A stretch of DNA of 64,000 bases from an uncultured Lachnospiraceae bacterium. Lineage in GTDB: Bacteria > Bacillota > Clostridia > Lachnospirales > Lachnospiraceae. The stretch lies in contig CAJUGJ010000006.1 of assembly GCA_910586015.1 (NCBI GenBank), positions 81,929 to 145,928 of the forward strand, written 5' to 3'. The position numbers were made by a program, and so were the translations under genes. Below are positions 9,427-18,297 of this stretch, piece by piece. Numbering within the stretch: the first letter of the stretch is position 1; every line of letters begins with the position of its first letter. The notes beneath the pieces were generated by a model. That model ran no database searches. It saw only the letters and a program-made list of their open reading frames with translations, and was not told the origin of the DNA.

Positions 9427-9768
9427 ATGGTCATTGATAGTTGGGAAAACGGTCAATATAAGGAAATCTGGGTTTATTTAAAAGAAACAGATGATGAGCG
9501 AGCAATGTGTGGATTGATAAATGGTGATTATGGTTGGCTCAATTATTATAACGAGGAAGGGGATTCAGGATTAAGTTCCAGAAACCCAAACTATACTGGC
9601 ATAGATAATGATAGTGAGACCATGAACTTTATAATAAATGGTGAACTTAACCCATATCCATTATCTTATGTGTTGCCTGCAGAACAGGTGGTGAAGGCTC
9701 TTGAATATTTTGAACAATACCATAAAATACCTCCATTTATAATGTGGCATGATGATAATTACCCTTAA
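9427..9768 (+). CDS. Imm1-like immunity protein (orphan)
   Basis: 113 residues, acidic, soluble; the ATG is preceded by AAGGAG. The C-terminal half carries the Imm1 pattern: YPLSYVLPAEQVVKALEYF followed by the PPFIMWHDD end. Imm1 proteins neutralise deaminase-type toxins of contact-dependent or secreted polymorphic toxin systems. No toxin gene is present in the window, so this is an orphan immunity gene, next to a transposase remnant. Family assignment is from remembered motif; the cognate toxin is unknown. Confidence 0.7.
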   Translation: MVIDSWENGQYKEIWVYLKETDDERAMCGLINGDYGWLNYYNEEGDSGLSSRNPNYTGIDNDSETMNFIINGELNPYPLSYVLPAEQVVKALEYFEQYHKIPPFIMWHDDNYP

Positions 9769-9860
9769 TAACTATTTTTTATGGTATCTTCTAAACATGG
9801 ATATCTTCCTATTTTTTCAAGCCCTCTAAATCCGCATAAATACTAGCTTTTTAATACTTC

Positions 9861-10766
9861 CTATAACTCATAAGGAGTACTCTGGTACACGTAATAATTA
9901 AGCCAATTACTGTACATTGTGTTTGCATGTGCTCTCCAAAGAAGATTGGGTTTTAAATCAGGACAATCTTTTGGATAATAATTTTTTGGAAGGTCAATCT
10001 CAAGTCCTTTACCTAAATCCCTTTTGTATTCTTTATCTAGTGTCATACGATCATATTCTGGATGTCCCATAACAAAAAGTTGCTTTCCACCCTCTGCCAG
10101 TATAATAAATACTCCTACTTCTTCCGATTCCGCGAGTATAGTAAGCTTTGGATGTTTTCTGATTTCCTCTGTTGAAACTTCAGTATGTCTTGAATGGGGT
10201 GCATAAAAAATATCATCAAATCCTCTTACAAAGGGCTCTTTTCTTTTTAGTACACGATGTTCATACACTCCAAATACCTTTTTTTCAAGTATCTGTTTTT
10301 GAATTCCATAGTGATAATAAAGTCCTGCCTGTGCTCCCCAACATACATGTAAAGTAGAAGTAATATGTGTTTTTGACCATTCCATAATAGCCTTTAGTTC
10401 TTCCCAATAACTTACCTCTTCAAATTCCATCTGTTCTACTGGTGCACCGGTAATCAGCAGTCCATCAAACTTTTTTTCTTTGATATCTTCAAAAGTCAGA
10501 TAAAATTGCTCTAAATGACTGACTGCTGTATTTTTTCCTATATAAGAAGCAGTTGTAAGAAATATAATATCTACTTGTAATGGTGTATTGGAAAGGCTTC
10601 TAAGTAGTTGAAGTTCTGTTTCTTCTTTTAAAGGCATTAAATTTAAAATTACGATTTTTAGAGGTCGAATATCTTGATGTAATGCTCTTGTTTCATCCAT
10701 AATAAAAATATTTTCTTCCTCTAATATTTTTTTTGCTGGTAAATTACTTTGTACCTTAATGGGCAT
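9861..10766 (-). CDS. metAA: Homoserine O-acetyltransferase, MetA type
   Basis: First committed step of methionine synthesis: acylation of homoserine. 301 residues, the full family length. The catalytic Cys142 is in HVCWGAQAG, and His235 and Glu237 are in GHPEYDR. Position 111, which decides the acyl donor in this family, is Glu (GAPVEQ) rather than the Gly of the E. coli succinyl enzyme, which points to acetyl-CoA. The start ATG sits two bases after the ligA stop, and its ribosome site (GGGGAGG) lies inside the last ligA codons, so it is coupled to ligA. No S-box or T-box is seen because it is not the first gene. Confidence 0.93.
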   Translation of the reverse strand: MPIKVQSNLPAKKILEEENIFIMDETRALHQDIRPLKIVILNLMPLKEETELQLLRSLSNTPLQVDIIFLTTASYIGKNTAVSHLEQFYLTFEDIKEKKFDGLLITGAPVEQMEFEEVSYWEELKAIMEWSKTHITSTLHVCWGAQAGLYYHYGIQKQILEKKVFGVYEHRVLKRKEPFVRGFDDIFYAPHSRHTEVSTEEIRKHPKLTILAESEEVGVFIILAEGGKQLFVMGHPEYDRMTLDKEYKRDLGKGLEIDLPKNYYPKDCPDLKPNLLWRAHANTMYSNWLNYYVYQSTPYEL

Positions 10767-10768
10767 AT

Positions 10769-12748
10769 CTATTCCTCCCCTTGAACCTCTTGTAATAGTG
10801 CTATAAATTCTTCTTCTGTAATAACAGGAATATTTAACTCTCTTGCCTTTTTATTTTTGGAAGAATTCGAGGTATTATCATTATTGATCAAGTAGTTCGT
10901 TTTCGAACTAACGGAACCAGATACTTTGCCACCTAATCGTTCAATTTCCTCTTTTAATACATTTCTATTTTCATACTTCGTTAAACTTCCTGTGATAACA
11001 AATGTCTTTCCATCTAAAACTTGAGCAGCTTGCTCTTTTTCTGGCTCAAACTGAATTTCTTCTAAGACATCAAGTGCTGTCTTTTTATTATTCTCTTTTT
11101 CAAAGAAACTTACAAAAGTATTTGCAATTACTTCTCCTACTCCTTCTATTCCTGTCAGATCCTCTGCTTTTGCCTCTAACACTTTTGTTATATCATTTTT
11201 ATATTCTTTACAGATTAATTTTGCTGTGGATAATCCAATATTTAAAATACCAAGACTAAAAATAAATTTTGCAGGAGTCGTTGTTCTGGCACGATTAATT
11301 GAAGTTATTAAATTAGCAAAAGAACGTTTTCCAAATCCATCCATTTTTGTAATTTCTTCTTCATATTTTTCCAGATGAAACAGATCTGCTAGTTCACTGA
11401 CAAATCCCTTTGCAATTAACTTTTCAATCGTGGCTTCTGAAAGTCCCTCTATATTCATTGCATCTCTGCCTACAAAATGAGTAAATGCTTTTATTTTTTT
11501 TGCTAAACAATCTGGATTTGTACAAATTAATACTTTTACATCATTTTCTTCTTTGATCTGAGTTTTTCCTTTACAAACAGGACATTCTTCTGGTATTGCA
11601 CAAATTCCGCTTTTAGTTAAATTTTCTGCTACCTGTGGAATGATCATATTGGCTTTATATACTTGAATCATATCTCCAATTCCAAGTTCTAACCCTTCCA
11701 TAATACTGATATTATGCAGACTTGCCCGGCTGACCGTTGTACCTTCTAGTTCTACTGGTTCAAATATAGCAATTGGATTAATTAAGCCTGTTCTTGAAGC
11801 ACTCCATTCTATTTCTAGCAGTTTTGTTTCCTTTAATTCATCTTTCCATTTAAAAGCAATGGCATCTCTTGGATATTTTGCAGTTCTTCCCAATGATTGT
11901 CCATAGGCAATATCATTATATATTAATACTAATCCATCTGATGGATAGTCATTGTGTTCAATCTGTTCTGCAAACCATTGAACACTTTTTTCTATATTAT
12001 CTGCACAGACAAGATATTGTTCTACCACTTCAAATCCCTGATTTCTCAACCAGTCAAACTGCTCTTTTCTAGTTGTAAACGAACAGTCTTCTCCTGTTTT
12101 TATCAATGCAAATGCTACAAAGTTTACATTTCTTTTAGCTGTAATTTCATTGTTTAACTGTCTTACTGCACCACTACAGAGATTTCTTGGATTTTTATAC
12201 TTTGCTTCTCCCTCTTCTATTTTAGCATTGATACGTTCAAAATCTGAATAGCGAATCACAGCTTCTCCACGAAGAATTAACTCTCCTAAATAAGAGATTT
12301 TTAAAGGGATATTTTGAAATACTTTTGCATTATTCGTAACTACCTCTCCTACTTCTCCATTTCCTCTTGTAACTGCTTTCACTAAATTTCCATCTCGATA
12401 GGTAAGCACTATCGTCAGTCCGTCCATCTTCCAAGACAAAACTCCCTCTTTTTGTCCCAACCATTCTTTTAATGCTTCTACTTCTTTTGTCTTATCCAAG
12501 GAAAGCATCTGTGACTCATGTTGTTCTTTTGGAAGCTCACTGACTACCTCATATCCTGTTTTTTGAGTAGGACTGCTTGCAAAAATCAGACCAGTTTCTT
12601 TTTCCAATGCTAAAAGTTCATCGTAGAGTTTATCATACTCAAAATTACTCATAATTTCTTGATCTTTTTGCTCATACATATAGGCAGCTTTATTTAAAAG
12701 TTCAATTAATTCCTGAATACGCTGACGTTTCAATTCCATTTGTTCCAT
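10769..12748 (-). CDS. ligA: NAD-dependent DNA ligase
   Basis: Seals nicks in replication and repair. 659 residues, close to the usual length. The adenylation lysine is Lys107 in KMDG; an OB fold follows; the four-cysteine zinc site is CPVCKGK plus CTNPDC; helix-hairpin-helix repeats lie around residues 440-560; a BRCT domain ends the protein (LDGKTFVITGSLTKYENR, then LGGKVSGSVSSKTNYLI). AAGGAGG precedes the ATG. It is transcribed with metA downstream, with a pseudouridine synthase gene upstream on the same strand. Confidence 0.97.
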   Translation of the reverse strand: MEQMELKRQRIQELIELLNKAAYMYEQKDQEIMSNFEYDKLYDELLALEKETGLIFASSPTQKTGYEVVSELPKEQHESQMLSLDKTKEVEALKEWLGQKEGVLSWKMDGLTIVLTYRDGNLVKAVTRGNGEVGEVVTNNAKVFQNIPLKISYLGELILRGEAVIRYSDFERINAKIEEGEAKYKNPRNLCSGAVRQLNNEITAKRNVNFVAFALIKTGEDCSFTTRKEQFDWLRNQGFEVVEQYLVCADNIEKSVQWFAEQIEHNDYPSDGLVLIYNDIAYGQSLGRTAKYPRDAIAFKWKDELKETKLLEIEWSASRTGLINPIAIFEPVELEGTTVSRASLHNISIMEGLELGIGDMIQVYKANMIIPQVAENLTKSGICAIPEECPVCKGKTQIKEENDVKVLICTNPDCLAKKIKAFTHFVGRDAMNIEGLSEATIEKLIAKGFVSELADLFHLEKYEEEITKMDGFGKRSFANLITSINRARTTTPAKFIFSLGILNIGLSTAKLICKEYKNDITKVLEAKAEDLTGIEGVGEVIANTFVSFFEKENNKKTALDVLEEIQFEPEKEQAAQVLDGKTFVITGSLTKYENRNVLKEEIERLGGKVSGSVSSKTNYLINNDNTSNSSKNKKARELNIPVITEEEFIALLQEVQGEE

Positions 12749-12785
12749 TCTTAGCCTCCTTACTGCAACTGTTTTTTACAAGTAA

Positions 12786-13556
12786 TTAAAAATTTTTATT
12801 ATGCGGATCTAAATTTTGTGTCAACTCCAACTTTAATTCTTCCAATTCCCAATCTGTTAAATTTCGATAAGTTCCGGGTTTTAATCTTCCTAGATGAATA
12901 TTCATAATCCGAATTCTTTTTAGTTGTGTTACACGATAATCTAAAGTTTCACACATTCGTCGAATTTGACGATTTAATCCTTGTGTTAAAATAATTCGAA
13001 AGGTTGTTTTATCAACCTCTTCTACATGACAAGGCTTTGTTATTGTATCAAGAATCGGTACACCTTCTGACATTTTCTTTAAAAACTGTGCTGTCAGAGG
13101 TTTATTGACACTTACAAGATATTCTTTTTCATGTTCATAACTGCTTTTTAATATCTTATCCATTACCATTCCATGGTTTGTCAAAAGAATTAATCCTTCT
13201 GAATCTTTATCTAAGCGTCCTATCGGATAAATTCTACTCTCATAGTGAATATAGTCAATAATATTATCTGGTTCATCTTTTGCAGTAGTACAAACAATAC
13301 CTTTTGGTTTGTAAAATGCCAGTAAAATAAGACGTGTTTCTGGCTTTATTTCTTTTCCCAAAAATGTAACTTTTTGTTGTGGCAGTACTTTACTCCCGGG
13401 TACTGCTACTTTCCCATCAATCTCTACATCTCCTGCTTCAATATGACGGTCTGCTTCTCTTCTGGAACAAATTCCCGCATCGCTTAAATATTTATTAATT
13501 CGAACGGCTTTTTCCTGATCTTCTCTCTCAAAAAATTTTTTTCTGTGTTTTGCCAT
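12786..13556 (-). CDS. rluF: rRNA pseudouridine synthase, RluB/RluF type
   Basis: 256 residues. An N-terminal S4 RNA-binding domain (RINKYLSDAGICSRREAD) is followed by the synthase domain with the catalytic Asp in GRLDKDSEGLILLTN and the family motif LNRQIRRMCE. These enzymes isomerise one uridine in 23S rRNA. The RluF-like call rests on LNRQIRRMCETLDYRV; RluB is the alternative. It lies 37 bases upstream of ligA on the same strand, and its own start has AAGGA at about ten bases. Confidence 0.88.
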   Translation of the reverse strand: MAKHRKKFFEREDQEKAVRINKYLSDAGICSRREADRHIEAGDVEIDGKVAVPGSKVLPQQKVTFLGKEIKPETRLILLAFYKPKGIVCTTAKDEPDNIIDYIHYESRIYPIGRLDKDSEGLILLTNHGMVMDKILKSSYEHEKEYLVSVNKPLTAQFLKKMSEGVPILDTITKPCHVEEVDKTTFRIILTQGLNRQIRRMCETLDYRVTQLKRIRIMNIHLGRLKPGTYRNLTDWELEELKLELTQNLDPHNKNF

Positions 13557-13674
13557 GATCAGATTTTCCTTTCTTTCACGGTTACTTCTCTCTAGTATTT
13601 AAGTATACCACAAATGAACGCTTGTTTCTATCATTATTTATTTCATTATTTTTATTATTTTTTCAAATAGACTA

Positions 13675-13703
13675 TTTACATTTTATAAAAGATCCGTTAT
13701 ACT
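13675..13703 (+). promoter_or_regulatory. Sigma-A type promoter of the tRNA gene
   Basis: TTTACA (13675-13680) and TATACT (13698-13703) are separated by exactly 17 bases and the tRNA starts 20 bases further on. Confidence 0.75.
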
Positions 13704-13722
13704 AAAAATGATCGTTCATTTT

Positions 13723-13795
13723 GCACCAGTAGCGCAGTGGATAGAGTAGCAGCTTCCGAAGCTGAAGGTCGTAGGTTCAAATCCTATCTGGTGCA
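13723..13795 (+). tRNA. tRNA-Arg (CCG anticodon)
   Basis: A 73-base cloverleaf: acceptor GCACCAG pairs with CTGGTGC, discriminator A, D arm GCGC...GAGT, anticodon arm with seven-base loop TTCCGAA (anticodon CCG, reads CGG), T arm TAGGTTCAAATCCTA. CCA is not encoded. One G-A mismatch lies at the top of the anticodon stem and one in the D stem. A promoter precedes it and a terminator hairpin follows. Confidence 0.93.
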
Positions 13796-13831
13796 ATTCT
13801 CCCTAAAGAGAAAATTTATTTTTGTAAGACA

Positions 13832-13868
13832 AAAGGATTCGAAGCTTCCCTAAGCCATCGAATCCTTT
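13832..13868 (+). terminator. Terminator after tRNA-Arg
   Basis: AAAGGATTCGA (13832-13842) pairs with TCGAATCCTTT (13858-13868), followed by ATTTTT. Confidence 0.8.
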
Positions 13869-13918
13869 ATTTTTAAAGACTAATTCAGGACAAATACATT
13901 TTAGAAATGAGGATTATT

Positions 13919-14653
13919 ATGCAATATAAATATAGAAAATTGATTCTTTATAGTGCAATTGGAATCATGGGTCTTGGTATGGCTACATTCACGCTCTCCT
14001 CCCTTTCATCTGATTCCGAGCCAAAGACTGTTGAATCTGCCAATTTTAAAGATGAAACTTTAATAAAAGATGAACCCTCTCCAAGCATTGTTGTTACAGA
14101 AAAAACTCCTACTATAAATTCTTTGTCTCCCACCCCAACTTCAATACCAACTCCTACCACGATAGAAAATAAATTAGAATATGACGCCTATCCAGAAATC
14201 AATGAACTATTGACTTCTTTTCTCAATGCCAAATTAGATTCTACAAATACTTTTGAAGATCTTGTTTTAAATGCTACCCTAATTGATATTGAAAGTTATC
14301 AAAAAAAGACAGAATATATTAAAGCTTATCACAATATTCACTGTTATACTAAAAAAGGAATAAATGAAATTGATTTTGTAGTATATCTTGTATATGAGGC
14401 AGAACTGCCCACTATACAAACCTATGCCCCATCTATTGAGGAACTTTATATTACGAAAGATCAATCAGAACGTCTATGGATTTATTTTGGAGAAATTGAT
14501 ACTAAAACACAGGAATTTTTAAAACAGATGCGAGAACAGTCTGATGTTTCTGAATTAATTGAATCTGTGAATCAATCATTTCAAGAGGCTTTAGAAGAAG
14601 ATTCTGCTTTAAACGAATTTTTTCAAAATCTAACCTCTTCTACTATAAAATAA
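13919..14653 (+). CDS. Secreted or membrane-anchored protein of unknown function
   Basis: 244 residues. A basic N-terminus and one hydrophobic segment (about 7-28) without a lipobox suggest a signal anchor. A Thr/Pro/Ser-rich spacer (about 55-82) leads to an acidic globular domain of about 160 residues. The ATG at 13919 is chosen because GAGG lies six bases upstream; an ATG at 13907 overlaps that site. The gene end overlaps the DUF5688 gene convergently by 24 bases. No family recognised. Confidence 0.65.
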   Translation: MQYKYRKLILYSAIGIMGLGMATFTLSSLSSDSEPKTVESANFKDETLIKDEPSPSIVVTEKTPTINSLSPTPTSIPTPTTIENKLEYDAYPEINELLTSFLNAKLDSTNTFEDLVLNATLIDIESYQKKTEYIKAYHNIHCYTKKGINEIDFVVYLVYEAELPTIQTYAPSIEELYITKDQSERLWIYFGEIDTKTQEFLKQMREQSDVSELIESVNQSFQEALEEDSALNEFFQNLTSSTIK

Positions 14654-15565
14654 CTGTTGTAGTTGTATCTTTATTTTAGAATATAAGTATGCCTGATCAG
14701 AAAGTACCTCTTCTTTTGCTACTTGTGTCTGATTAATTTCATTTACCATAGATGACATTTTAAATATATTTATGTCGTTATCTGGAATTATTGGTACTAA
14801 TATGACTTCATGAATACTTGATGGCAAAATAAAGAAATCATTGTTTATCTTTTTGGAAAAATTATCAAGAAGTTGAGGATATAAGATACAGGAGGCCCCA
14901 TTAATCCCTTTTTGATTCGTTAGAATATACATTTTAGAATTTAAAGTAGATGTTTCTTTTTCCTGAAATATAGTTGAAAGATCAAAAAATTCTTCTAAAA
15001 CAGTGGTAAGTGGCTGCAAAACTGCCGGAAATAATTTAGGTGTATTTTCAATAGCAAGTTTTCGGATTTCGTCTAAAGTCACTTCCCACATTGCAAGATG
15101 TTCTTTTGAAATACGTACTGTTCCAATTCCATCTTCCCCCTCTTGAATCAAACAGTGATAAGTAACTGCCAAATCTAAAATTTTATCATGTGGTAGTGTT
15201 TCTAACAATTTCTTATTTTTTTCTCGATTGATAACCTGACAAATAATCGTATCTTTTCTTCGTTCAAATCCAAAGTCCAATATTTCATTATACTGGATAC
15301 CTTTTTTCCGATAATCATTTATCAGATCTGCTGCTGTCTTTTTTAGATCCCCATGCTTTTCATACTCTTTATAATATGGAAGTATATAAAAATTTGGAAG
15401 AGCAGTTTCCTTTGGGCGAATAATTAAAACAGCATCTAAAACCACTCCATTATTTTTTAATACTTGATGTAATTCCACTCGATATCCTGTACCTAACTCT
15501 TTTCGTAGTTGTTCAATCAGTTCAGAAAGAAATTTTGTATATGGTATTCGATTATTTTCTTTCAT
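14630..15565 (-). CDS. DUF5688 family protein
   Basis: 311 residues, cytoplasmic, no membrane segment. The sequence pattern (an N-terminal VELHQVLKNNGVVLDAVLI, then YYKEYEKHG, a central CQVINREKNKKLLETLPHDK block and a C-terminal alpha/beta region) matches the DUF5688 proteins found in many copies in Lachnospiraceae. These share the length and the two-part build, but no function is known. The family call is from memory of that pattern. AAAGGAG lies thirteen bases before the ATG. Confidence 0.75.
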   Translation of the reverse strand: MKENNRIPYTKFLSELIEQLRKELGTGYRVELHQVLKNNGVVLDAVLIIRPKETALPNFYILPYYKEYEKHGDLKKTAADLINDYRKKGIQYNEILDFGFERRKDTIICQVINREKNKKLLETLPHDKILDLAVTYHCLIQEGEDGIGTVRISKEHLAMWEVTLDEIRKLAIENTPKLFPAVLQPLTTVLEEFFDLSTIFQEKETSTLNSKMYILTNQKGINGASCILYPQLLDNFSKKINNDFFILPSSIHEVILVPIIPDNDINIFKMSSMVNEINQTQVAKEEVLSDQAYLYSKIKIQLQQLFYSRRG

Positions 15566-15750
15566 ATTTTTTATTGCTCCTTTTCTTACTTTTTATTGCA
15601 TTTCCATGGAAATTCATCGAAAAAATGTTATGATATTATACTATAGATTATAGAATTCCTCAGATAAATTGAATTAATTCTTCTTTATTTTACCAAGATT
15701 TAAGAAAAGAAACAAGATAAATCAAAGAAAAAGCTTTCACAAAATTATTT

Positions 15751-16566
15751 TTATCTTTTTGTAGAAATGTCACAGTAAAAGCTTCCGCCACTCATACTAA
15801 GTAACACTTGTGCTGGCAGATAAAATAACCACATCGCCACACTTGCAAATGAAACAAATTTAGAAAATGCTTTTGGAATTGTTTGCAAAACGGAGGAAAG
15901 ATTAAAAATACCTACATGAATATCACACAAATAAAAAAATAACATTCCCCAAAGAAAAAAAGAATAATGAAATAGTCCATTTTTTAAGCTATTTTTAAAA
16001 TGTACTAATAAAAAAAGATTGTCTGTAAAGCTAATAAAATAGATAACTGCTAAACAGGTTTGAAAATTAATTAGTAGATATTTATTTAAAAGTAATAAAA
16101 CTCCTATTCCAATCATGAATCTGAGTAAAACTCTTTTTATACATAGTTTCGCTAATTCTTTATTTAAAAATAAAACTCTGCTTTTTTGAATTCGATAGAG
16201 ATAAATTGTTTGAATTATCAAGAATATTCCAATTCCTAGTGTATATTGTTCTGTAAGTAGTAAACAGATATCTGCTAAAATTGTACATCCTAAAGCTATT
16301 GCTTGTAATAAACTATCCTTTCGATAGTTTTCATATAATTCTTTTGTATCTTTTTCTTCTTTTGAAACAGCAGAATTTTTACAAACAAAACATGACATAA
16401 GGAAACAAACTACAATTCCAGAAAACTTTAAAGTATTTGATAAAAGTGACTTTTTGATCGGAAAATCATTCCAAATCCACCAAGAGCATAAATCCAGCCA
16501 TAAAAATAAAAAGTAGAAAAGAAATTCTAAAATTAAAAATCCTATTATTACTTTTCTTTTTCTCAT
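15751..16566 (-). CDS. Polytopic membrane protein, unknown function
   Basis: 271 residues with about eight hydrophobic segments and Lys/Arg-rich loops. The ATG at 16566 has AGGAGG six bases upstream; a GTG five codons earlier is rejected because it lies ahead of that site. It lies 75 bases downstream of the GGDEF-EAL gene on the same strand and may be cotranscribed with it, which would suit a partner in membrane signalling. No transporter signature is seen. Confidence 0.65.
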   Translation of the reverse strand: MRKRKVIIGFLILEFLFYFLFLWLDLCSWWIWNDFPIKKSLLSNTLKFSGIVVCFLMSCFVCKNSAVSKEEKDTKELYENYRKDSLLQAIALGCTILADICLLLTEQYTLGIGIFLIIQTIYLYRIQKSRVLFLNKELAKLCIKRVLLRFMIGIGVLLLLNKYLLINFQTCLAVIYFISFTDNLFLLVHFKNSLKNGLFHYSFFLWGMLFFYLCDIHVGIFNLSSVLQTIPKAFSKFVSFASVAMWLFYLPAQVLLSMSGGSFYCDISTKR

Positions 16567-16642
16567 TTTATCCTCCTGCACTACTTTCCTACAAACTCGT
16601 GAATGTGGTTAGATACCAATTTTGGTTAATATTCTATCTACT

Positions 16643-18187
16643 TTATTGCTGTTTCATGAATAAATTTTCTGCTTGTTGTTCTTCTAAAGGTACTTCATAT
16701 AAATATCCTTGAACAGCATTACATAAATGAGTTTTTAAAAATTCTTCTTGTACAATTTCCTCTACACCTTTTGCTACTACTGTAAGTTGTAACTTTTGTG
16801 CTAAAGACAATATGGCTTCTAAAATGATTTGTTCTTTTTCTTGTGTTTCTATTGTTTGAATGATACTCGGTGCAATCTTTAACATTGTAACTGGAAGTTG
16901 CTTTAAGTCATTAAAAGAAGAGTTTCCTATTCCAAAATTATCTAATGCAAACGATACTCCAAGCTGTCTTAATTGTTGTATCTGTGTCATAATTTCTGTT
17001 AGATAAGATACTACCATCGTTTCTTCTATTTCAAAAATAAAATTCTTTGGATTTGCACCAGTGTTAGTAAAAATTTCCTTGATATTTGCTGTAAAATCTC
17101 TATCCCTAAACTCTCTAGATGAAATATTAACTGCCATTTTAATTTCATGAAATCCTGCTCTATCCCATTCTTTCATTTTTATACAGACTTTTTGAAAAAG
17201 CTGTCTTCCGATTGAAACAATTAATCCACTTTCTTCTGCAACTAGAAGAAATTCCTCTGGTTTTAGTATACCACGTTTGGGATGATTCCAACGAATCAAA
17301 GCTTCAAATCCTAATAATTTCATAGAATTTAGTTCAAAAATCGGTTGATATTGGAAAATAAATTCTTCTTTTGTAAGAGCTGCATGAAGTTCTGCTTGTA
17401 ATTCTAATCTTCTTTTATCTTGTTCATTCATAGACTCATCAAAATACACATAAGTATTTTTTCCATTTTCTTTTGCCTCGGTTAATGCCATAACAGTATG
17501 CTTCATTAATGTAGAAGCTGTTGTTCCCTGTTTTGGTGCTAAAGCAACTCCCATACTGATAGACAAAAAGATTTCTCTTGTCCTTAATAAAAATGGATAG
17601 GAAAATATTTTTTGAAGACGTTTTAACATCTCATCATATTCTTGCATATCTATAATATTTTGAGTAAGTACAGCAAATTGGTTTTCTCCAATCCTAGCCA
17701 AAAAATCATCTTCCCCTAAAGCATCTCTAAGTCGATACGCAACATCAATTAAAAGTTGATCACCATACATCTTTCCTGTTATATTATTTACTTTTAAATC
17801 ATTTAACTCTAATACCATTAAAACAACGATTTCATCTTTTCGTAATGTCTGTGTCACATTTTCAAGCATTTCTACTAAAGCTTTTCGGTTTGGCAGTTCT
17901 GTTAAATAATCCATATATGCTGCTTTTTCTAATTGTTCTATTGTTTCTTTTAAAGCCTGATACTTTTTTTCTGAATTTTCTTTTACAACCTCTAACTGCT
18001 TTTTTTGCTGTTCTGTTTCCTGTATCTGTATTTGTAGCTTTTTTCGTTCATTTGTTTGTGATTTTATTTGTTTTTTATATTGATATATTATAATCCCCAA
18101 TACTAGAATACAAATTAAACCAATAATACTTCCAATCAGTGCAAAGTAAAAGGAACTTCCTTCCAGTACAAATTTTACATCCCACAT
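16643..18187 (-). CDS. Membrane-anchored GGDEF-EAL protein with degenerate active sites
   Basis: 514 residues: membrane segment 14-36, a long coiled coil 37-90, GGDEF domain about 90-255, EAL domain about 262-510. The diguanylate cyclase signature is GENQF (167-171) instead of GGDEF, so synthesis is unlikely. The EAL motif itself is intact (295-297), but the DDFG loop reads DNFG (416-419), the usual KID reads KIA, and the AEGVE glutamate is Lys (AKGVE). Loss of these metal and general-base residues argues against phosphodiesterase activity. A role as a c-di-GMP-binding or scaffold protein is inferred. Residue identities are read directly; the functional conclusion uses known EAL chemistry. 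Confidence 0.9.
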   Translation of the reverse strand: MWDVKFVLEGSSFYFALIGSIIGLICILVLGIIIYQYKKQIKSQTNERKKLQIQIQETEQQKKQLEVVKENSEKKYQALKETIEQLEKAAYMDYLTELPNRKALVEMLENVTQTLRKDEIVVLMVLELNDLKVNNITGKMYGDQLLIDVAYRLRDALGEDDFLARIGENQFAVLTQNIIDMQEYDEMLKRLQKIFSYPFLLRTREIFLSISMGVALAPKQGTTASTLMKHTVMALTEAKENGKNTYVYFDESMNEQDKRRLELQAELHAALTKEEFIFQYQPIFELNSMKLLGFEALIRWNHPKRGILKPEEFLLVAEESGLIVSIGRQLFQKVCIKMKEWDRAGFHEIKMAVNISSREFRDRDFTANIKEIFTNTGANPKNFIFEIEETMVVSYLTEIMTQIQQLRQLGVSFALDNFGIGNSSFNDLKQLPVTMLKIAPSIIQTIETQEKEQIILEAILSLAQKLQLTVVAKGVEEIVQEEFLKTHLCNAVQGYLYEVPLEEQQAENLFMKQQ

Positions 18188-18297
18188 TTTAATTCATGCC
18201 TTTCCTTAGATCGAAAAAACTGTCGTGGGAATCTTTTTTGGATCGCTGTTTTTGATCCTGAAACTTTTTTCCCAGCAACAGTTTCTTCCATTTCTAA

